Source: Auanema rhodensis (Eukaryota; Nematoda; Chromadorea; Rhabditida; Rhabditidae). From it: 64,000 nucleotides of DNA. This document shows positions 57,914 through 64,000 of the stretch, in pieces. The stretch lies in assembly GCA_964057225.1 (NCBI GenBank), contig OZ059900.1, positions 14,027,638 to 14,091,637 on the forward strand. The letters are read 5' to 3'. Position 1 is the stretch's first letter, and every line of letters starts with the position of its first letter. The notes under the pieces were generated by a model. It made no database searches and had not been told where the DNA came from. It saw nothing but the letters and a program-made list of their open reading frames with translations. A program made the position numbers and the translations under genes.

Positions 57914-58745
57914 ATGAACTTGCGTCAGGATCCTCGAATCCAAAAATTGCTCGAAAAGGCGACGCTTGAAAGCCTTTTTAAATGCTATTTTCAACGTGTC
58001 TATGGAACGAAAGAAATCACGGAGATGGAAAATGCATTGAAAAAACGCTCTGGCCAACTACGATAAGAAAGATTCCTTATACGAGGTTGGTTTATACATT
58101 TATTACAATGTTAATGTTACAATTTTTTTAGAAGCTTCTTGAGAATGATGAGAATGCAGCTGAACCTCTTGTCAATGAGTGTCTTGATAGACTTTGTGAG
58201 GTAAGTGGTGTTTATAACAATTAAATCAGTATTTTAGTAGCTTTATTATATATTATTTCAGAAAACGTTTAATCGTGGACAGAACCATTCTCAGGATACT
58301 CTTCTGGTTCTCGCAAAGCTGTTCATTAAAGTAGGCGATCATCGACTTGCTTGTGAGCTCATTTGGTGCAGTGCATCGCTTGCAATACAAGGTAATTTTT
58401 ATTTTTTAATATTTATGCAATGTATTCGTTTTAAGATTTTATCGCGGATCGGAAGCTGAAGGTTTCGTTCCACTCGCATAACGGTAAGAGACGCTTCGCG
58501 ACGACGCTCTCGCGTGATATCGGACGTCGTTTTTCCGTGTTCGAAATGTAAGTGTACAAATTGTGGTCCATTTTCTGTGTTTTATTTGTTTCAGGTGTCA
58601 CTCCTCATTCTACACAAATAGTCATGGTGCTCTCGACGTGAAGAATGCATTCGAAGATGCGACAGAATTTATCCAAAAGCTTCGGGAGTTGCAAATAATT
58701 GATGAATTGAAGAAGGAATTGGAGAAGAAAAACTTCAATATTTAG
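57914..58745 (+). pseudogene. Unknown five-exon gene with a frameshift, next to broken P1
   Basis: Exons 57914-58085, 58132-58200, 58262-58391, 58436-58547 and 58595-58745 have clean splice sites and consistent phases. Within exon 1, however, the frame from the ATG (MNLRQDPRIQKLLEKATLES) stops, while the frame that fits the later exons enters at the A-run near 58034-58039. This points to a one-base change there or an assembly error. The predicted protein is helical (NECLDRLCE, LVLAKLFIKVGDHRLACELI) with an odd Arg/Ser-rich segment (KRRFATTLSRDIGRRFSVF) and a charged coiled-coil end. I recognise no family. GC-rich codons resemble P1/P2, suggesting the same foreign cargo. Confidence 0.5.
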
Positions 58746-59068
58746 TTTGTCTTCTGTGATTCACCTTTCCACTACTTCCCTTGATTGTATGCCTTCACTC
58801 GGCAAAAAAAAAATATTCAAAAAAAAAAAAATAATAGAATTTAAAATATATATTATTTAATATGCTAGAAAATTCTCTAAAAATTACATAAAGATTAATT
58901 CTAATAATATATGTATATATAAAGATCTTTACTCATTAGAAAATGGATCCAATTTTCAAGGTTGATAATAACTAATCCCAGATCTTATATCTTCATATAT
59001 TCGTTATATTATCCAAATATTTATTCGTTTTTATATATTTGTCTATATTAAATCTTTGCCTGGAAATA
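58746..59068. other. AT-rich spacer
   Basis: Contains A-runs and low-complexity AT sequence between the unknown gene and the Tc1 element. No gene seen. Confidence 0.5.
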
Positions 59069-59977
59069 CAGTCGTGTGCGAAATAGTTGGGACAACCAAA
59101 AAGAGAGTCCAGACGGCGAAACGCAAACTACAAACCAATCAAAAAATTTAATTTAGTTTTCAGGTTGAAGTAGCAACATATTGATTAAAAAACAAGTGAC
59201 AATGATGAAAAATGAAATTTTCGAAATTTATATAAGTTTAAAACTGTATATAATGCTTTTTTGGTTGTTTTAAATGATGAAAAATTAAAATTTATAATTT
59301 AAGATGGTTAGGGGCAAGAAAACTACTCCAGAACTTCGAAGCATCATTATTGAAAAGAAAAATGAAGGGCTGACCGTACGAAAGATTAGTGAGATGCTGG
59401 GAATCCCGAAAAGTACGATTCAGAATGTATGGACCAAACAAAACCAAGCTGAAACCAGGGGAAGAAAAAAAAAGACAACAGTAGGACAAGATTCTTTAAT
59501 TATTAAACTCGTAGAAAGACATCCGGATATGACGTCGATAGAGTTAAGCCAGCATGTCCTACGAATGTTCAAGATTCATCTACATCCTTCTAATATACGA
59601 CGAAGATTGTTGTCGAAAAACCTAAGAGCTCGTGTTCCAGCTCGGAAGCCTCTGATATTCTTACGAATCCGAATAAGAATATAACGGAGGACCACTGTTT
59701 GAACGTCCAATTTCATAACAGCATACGGCAGGAAGCAGGTTCGTAAGATGTCATCCTGCCTTCAACACGATAAAGTGGCCCAACTTCGGAAGCGCTAAAA
59801 CAGCCCCAAATCATGACGTTGCCGCCACCATGCTTCACCGTAGGTCGCATGAATTTAGGGTTGAATCGCTGGTTTGGTGGTCTTCTTACGAATCCTGGTC
59901 CGTCGTTTCCAAATAAGCAAAACTTGCTTTCATCGGTGAATATAACGGAGGACCACTGTTCGAACGTCCAATTCAGA
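59069..59977 (+). mobile_element. Rearranged Tc1-type transposon
   Basis: A terminal-repeat-like start (cagtcgtgtgcgaaatagttgggac) lies near 59070. The plus-strand frame 59304-59640 encodes a Tc1 transposase N-terminus: two HTH units (TVRKISEMLGIPKSTIQNVW, then SIELSQHVLRM). From about 59690 to 59970 the sequence is inverted: the minus strand encodes the catalytic middle ([31 protein letters not shown]). A short segment around WTFxQWSSVIF is present twice. The far end with the last catalytic acid and the second terminal repeat is missing, and the element abuts P2 copy C at 59978. It cannot be autonomous. Confidence 0.85.
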
Positions 59978-60999
59978 TGCGCAAATATGAAAGAGATCCC
60001 ACGTCATTCCCGAACCCGGCTAATGTGAATGGTATCGACTCTTCAGCATTTGCGATTGAAGGCTTTCGCTAAAATACGCAAATTAACAACAAAATATAAA
60101 AAATGTTTCAAGAACTTACATCAACGACATTGGATCTGCTTTTCAGCAAGATGAAATCGTATGCTTCAAAAATTTTCGCCACATACACATCAACGCCGGT
60201 TTGTTCGTCCACCTCTTTTTCTGCACTATAAATTAACAACAAAATATAAGAAATATGTTAAGAACTTACTGATATAATTTCAAATTATCGCCAATGTTGA
60301 AGCGACGGTGTGATCCATATCTGAATGTGACGAAAAATCTTGGATGAACACAAATTGCAGTCGATTTCGTCTGTTCCATCATGTAAAACATCCATTTAGT
60401 GAAACATTTAGCTGATGGTGCAGGTTCGTGCGGCACTAAAAAGAGATAATAAGTTTTCAATATGAATTCGAGTTAAATCTCACACTCAGGATGATACGGG
60501 CTCATCGAACGCTCGTTCAAAATTTGCTCCAATGGTGTTCCTGGACGAGAAGGAGTTGTGAATTGAGCTAAAATAAGTATTTTAAGTAAAAATCCTTTTC
60601 GTATAAAAACATACAAATTAAAGCTGTTAATGAAAGATAGTGAATTTAATCGAAAATCATACAAACCTTCCACGTTAGCAGGAGTTGTTGGTCGGGGCGG
60701 CATTTTATCAGGCGATAGAACGACCCTCTCGCAATAATACTTGAATTGCTGAAAAACGAACAGTAAAATTAGCGTTCGGCGAATTTGCACTTCAAATTTC
60801 ACAGATTTAAACTTTGCTAAAACATGAAAGCTGACCTGATCAAAGGCAATGAGGTTTTTCAGCATCTTCCAGATTGAGGAATTTTCTCTTCCAACACATT
60901 TCGCATCTTCCTTGAAAGATTTTCCAGAACCTTTGCGCACTTTTCGCCGTCATCTGCATAGATCTGACACACTTTTTCGACAACTTCTTGATCCGCCAT
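59978..60999 (-). pseudogene. P2 pseudogene (copy C)
   Basis: Third P2 copy, same orientation as block B. The start (ATG at 60999) is kept, but exon 1 has lost one base at about 60912 (tttcaaggaagatg versus tttcaatcgaagatg), shifting the frame. Later exons (about 60700 to 60100) remain similar. The copy is cut at 59978 inside exon 6, before the GDSGG serine motif, where the Tc1 debris begins. Clearly non-functional. Confidence 0.85.
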
Positions 61000-61511
61000 T
61001 TTGTCAACTGAAAGCAAACGATTTTTTAAAAAAACGTAAACAAACATATTAGATTAATTCGGTCAAGAAAGAGGGAAAGTAGGAAAAGTTGTTAACAAAC
61101 CCAAACTTAAGGAGAAAATAACTAATATTACGGCGCTAATGAGGGTTAATTAACTAAAAGAACCTAAATTTTATGACCACAAAAAGAAAATTTTCACAAT
61201 AAGGGACGGACAATTCGGGAACAAACAGCGAGAGTAAATGAAAATGATTTTTCTTTTTTTTCCTTTTTTTTCCCTTTTATCAAAATTAGCATTGATGGTG
61301 CTAGTTTTTATATTGAAATCCTTTAGCCTTCCCGTTTTCCTTAACTACCTAACTAAAACTTATGGAGAAAATAACTCATTCTCTTTCACTCTAGCCCAAC
61401 GCTTTGCGTGCACTTGGTTCAACTGCGAAATTGAGTCAACCCAGCAAATATTCATCTCTCTTTTGAAGTCAAATGGAAGCAAAAAATTACTTTTTAAAGA
61501 ATCACCATGAA
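61000..61511. repeat. Diverged P1-P2 spacer of copy C
   Basis: Stretches such as tatcaaaattagcattgatg and cccgttttccttaac, and the Trp/Cys-coding bit near 61410, resemble the spacer of blocks A and B (14760-14870) but with many changes. Hence copy C appears to be the oldest. No P1 exon follows. Confidence 0.5.
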
Positions 61512-61952
61512 TGACCATGAAAGGTAACAAAAGAAGATTTTCTGGTAAAATGAGAAATGCTAATCGCTAAAGAGAAAAAAGAGAGAACAATGTAGCACTC
61601 CTTGTTCTTGACCTTTTGTATGATATCAGTCTTTTTGTCCTAATAATGAAGGTTGGCTATACATTTTAGCCAGAAATATTGAAAAAGTTGTTAAAATAAT
61701 AAACAAAAAAAGGAAAAGATACTTTATTCAACAAAATATATTTGAATATTAATTCTAAAAACTAAAAAAGAGATTAGTTTGATGATTTTAATGAAAGAAA
61801 ACATTAAATAGTTGTTGATTTCATCATAATATCTCATCCATAGTTTCATATTCAAATATATTCTGAAATCAGAATTTCTCTTTATTGAAGAATCTATTCT
61901 CGAAATACTTTTCCAATTCTCTTATTTATTTCTTTTTTTAATTTCATATTCG
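61512..61952 (-). repeat. Dispersed repeat R1, copy 3
   Basis: Reverse complement of almost the whole of 45706-46200, with few differences. Lies directly beside the P2 copy C region. Confidence 0.85.
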
Positions 61953-62375
61953 TTTTTCTTGTATTTCAAAACATATATTTTAAAAAAATAACATAAGTCT
62001 GAATTAAATAAAAATTTTGTACATTTATTTGAATCTGTGAGAAATATTCTTATACAAATGCGCTATTGATTTATTGAGCATGTCTCAAGGGAGTGACGAC
62101 AATGACAATTAGGGACGCAAGAAAGCATTATTGATTTTTCGCAAGATAGATTCTGTTGTTGACATCGTTTGCCACTTAACTGTATCTTATTTACTCATAT
62201 CTATTCAAGTATAATCTAATGTAAATTGTTCAAATGTTGCCCAGAATACCCTGTCAAATTTGATAACAAAATCGTTAACTTTTCTGCATAATTAAGCTCT
62301 TCAAATTTAACCTTCCTATATTTTGGTAAACAAATGAAAAATAACATTTTTAAATATTATCTATATTTACAGAAC
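61953..62375. other. Upstream region of the claudin-like gene
   Basis: No coding exon recognised. The last bases (tatttacag) form a splice acceptor just before the ATG. Confidence 0.45.
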
Positions 62376-63265
62376 ATGGCCATTAAAAAACTAGAATGCT
62401 CAATGCAAGTGGCAATTTTTTGCTTGTATCTGATATCATGCTTCACACTTATTTTTTCTATCAAAAATAATTCTTGGCTAGATATTCAAACAAATGATAA
62501 AACATATCAAGTAAGTGATAAAATGAACAAAAAATTTATTTTTTGAATAGAAATTCAAGAGTTGTTAGAAATATACTTATTAACAATAAAAACGATACAA
62601 ATTAAAATCTTTTAAATATTAAACTTAAGGTAGGACTGAACGACAATTGTGAGCTTTTACCTAAATCAATTCGTTGTGTATCATGGTCGGATAGCCAAGA
62701 TAAAATTATAAATTTTCCCATTGATGAACATCCACCAATTTGTGAGTTTAACTTACAAGTAATTTAATCTAATTTCATTTGAAAACAGTTTTGAAATGCG
62801 CCAATGTTTTGAAATGGGTTCTCTTGATTGTGATAACTCTTTGCATTGCTTGTTGCATTTCATTTTTCTGCTGCTCCAAGAAAGCTGTCGATGAAGTGAT
62901 ACCCAAACCATTTATCGCCGCCTATCTTATGATCGGATGTAAGAAATAAAAACTATTTTCATATCTAACCCATTACTTTCAGTATGTGCTTATATTCTGG
63001 TGCTTCTTTTGATTTGTGTTTGCAGAGCGTTTTCTTCTATAGTATTTCATTGGAATACAACTAGCTCACACCAGGTAAGGTCTTGTTATCATATATCATT
63101 CAATTACTGTTATATCATCAGGTTATGTTTGGCTCAGCGTATATACTATTTAGTTGTTCTGCAATAGCTTATGCGTTAGCTATTCTGTTATATTATTTGC
63201 TGCTGAAATACTCAGAGCCATATAACATGGTGAACACAAACCCTGAATCTCTACAAATGACTTAA
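62376..63265 (+). CDS. Claudin/PMP22-like four-transmembrane protein
   Basis: Five exons (62376-62510, 62630-62741, 62789-62938, 62983-63074, 63122-63265) encode 210 residues. Four hydrophobic segments: VAIFCLYLISCFTLIFSI, VLLIVITLCIACCISFFCC, YILVLLLICVCRAFSSI and ILFSCSAIAYALAILLYYLL. The first extracellular loop holds GLNDNCELLPKSIRCVSW, resembling the claudin-family W/GL...C...C motif. Claudin-like proteins in worms act in epithelial junctions or as channel accessory subunits; which applies here is unknown. The start lies three bases behind a splice acceptor (trans-splicing likely). The C-terminal tail is short and lacks an obvious PDZ-binding end. Confidence 0.65.
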
Positions 63266-63515
63266 AATCCTGAAAAATATTGATATCAACATCTGGTGCA
63301 ATTTTCATTCCAAAATAAGTTCAATATTGTTCTGTTTCCTACGCAAAATAACTTAAATGTATAGAACTCAGGTATATGTGATGATGCTAGAATAATTCTT
63401 TCTTAATCTTTGTTTATATTGATTTAAATAGTTAATAATATGTCAGATAAAGAGTTTTTAAATCCTTTTCATCAATCTTTACTCATTAACACTAAGCGAT
63501 ATTCGTATCTTAAAT
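63266..63515. other. Convergent 3' spacer
   Basis: Short spacer between the claudin-like gene and the ATP synthase gene, which run towards each other. Nothing recognised. Confidence 0.5.
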
Positions 63516-64000
63516 TTAAAGAGCCTTCTTATCTTCAACTACTTGTTCGGAAGCTTTCTTCTTAGTTTCGCTGGAAACAAAGTCAGATGGAACCTGAAAA
63601 AAATTTTTTTACACATATTAATATATAAAATTAACCAACCAAATAACCAAAGATATAACGACGTCCAATCATTTCGCCGACAAAGAACCAGAAAATAACT
63701 TCAAAGGCAACGGCAGTGTAAACCAAGGATTCCTAAAAAGTGATCAAAATTAGAGAAAACAAATAAAAAAACAATTGTAACAGGTGAGTAAAAAACTTAC
63801 TCTGACTGTCAGAGCTTTGTATTGCTTGTTTGTGATGTATTGAACAACTTTAGTCCATTCGGCCTTGATCACTGGCCAGTCAGCCGATTTTGGAGGAGCA
63901 AGCTCATGCTTGGCAACAGCCTTAATTTGAAAAGTTTTTGAATAACTTTATGTATAGAACCTTAATGATAGCCCAGCGACGTGGGAATTGGGCTGCTTGA
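63516..64000 (-). CDS. Mitochondrial ATP synthase subunit g (partial)
   Basis: Minus-strand exons 64000-63961, 63920-63801, 63732-63640 and 63593-63516 give the C-terminal part of the F1Fo-ATP synthase membrane subunit g. It reads AAQFPRRWAIIK, HELAPPKSADWPVIKAEW, then the family core FEVIFWFFVGEMIGRR, IFGYLV, and a Lys/Glu-rich nematode-type tail. Subunit g helps dimerise the enzyme and shape cristae. The 5' end lies beyond the window edge. Confidence 0.9.

Overview
The window looks like nuclear DNA of a nematode. It is AT-rich, and its genes are cut by many very short introns, often 45-50 bp, with GT at the donor and a T-rich stretch before the AG. Several start codons sit directly behind an acceptor-like tttcag, as expected for trans-spliced genes. 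The gene families also fit a worm: a saposin-like secreted protein, a Str-type chemoreceptor, an astacin with ShK domains, lipocalin-related proteins and a TWK-like channel. I cannot name the genus. Coordinates for multi-exon genes run from first to last coding base. Exons were joined by eye from splice sites, reading frame and family similarity.

Host genes in order: F-box/LRR protein (+, 0.7-3.2 kb); saposin-like peptide (+, 3.7-4.0); short activin-receptor-like membrane protein (-, 4.7-5.7); 7TM chemoreceptor (-, 6.1-7.5); a very long Lys/Gln-rich, probably nuclear protein (-, 18.5-28.4); astacin metalloprotease with three ShK domains (-, 29.4-32.5); small unknown gene (-, 33.4-34.0); 4'-phosphopantetheinyl transferase (-, 34.4-35.5), divergent from TRAP-beta (+, 36.7-37.5); MOB2-like protein (-, 38.0-39.7); two-pore K+ channel-like protein with degenerate filters (+, 41.1-42.3); secreted His-rich protein (-, 42.5-43.1); a divergent pair of lipocalin-related genes (-, 43.8-45.2; +, 46.9-49.0); claudin-like protein (+, 62.4-63.3); and mitochondrial ATP synthase subunit g (-, cut by the window end).

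The accessory part is mobile-element debris. From 9.39 to 13.42 kb the 3' end of the long Lys-rich gene is repeated in tandem: three near-identical 1181-bp units and a partial fourth. Two blocks, A (13.4-18.1 kb) and B (49.6-58.7 kb), carry pieces of Maverick/Polinton virus-like transposons. Between them these hold a DNA polymerase B C-terminus, an adenain-type protease, chromodomain integrase tails, capsid pieces and a glycoprotein-like reading frame. A decayed hAT element lies inside block B.

Blocks A and B share a long inverted duplication about 36 kb apart. In it, two related, divergent trypsin-like genes (called P1 and P2 here) stand head to head. Block A keeps a complete P1 and a damaged P2; block B keeps a complete P2 and a P1 without its catalytic-serine exon. 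A third, decayed P2 copy (block C, 60.0-61.5 kb) abuts a self-inverted Tc1 transposon. The strongest candidate for something new is this Maverick-associated protease pair with its reciprocal decay.
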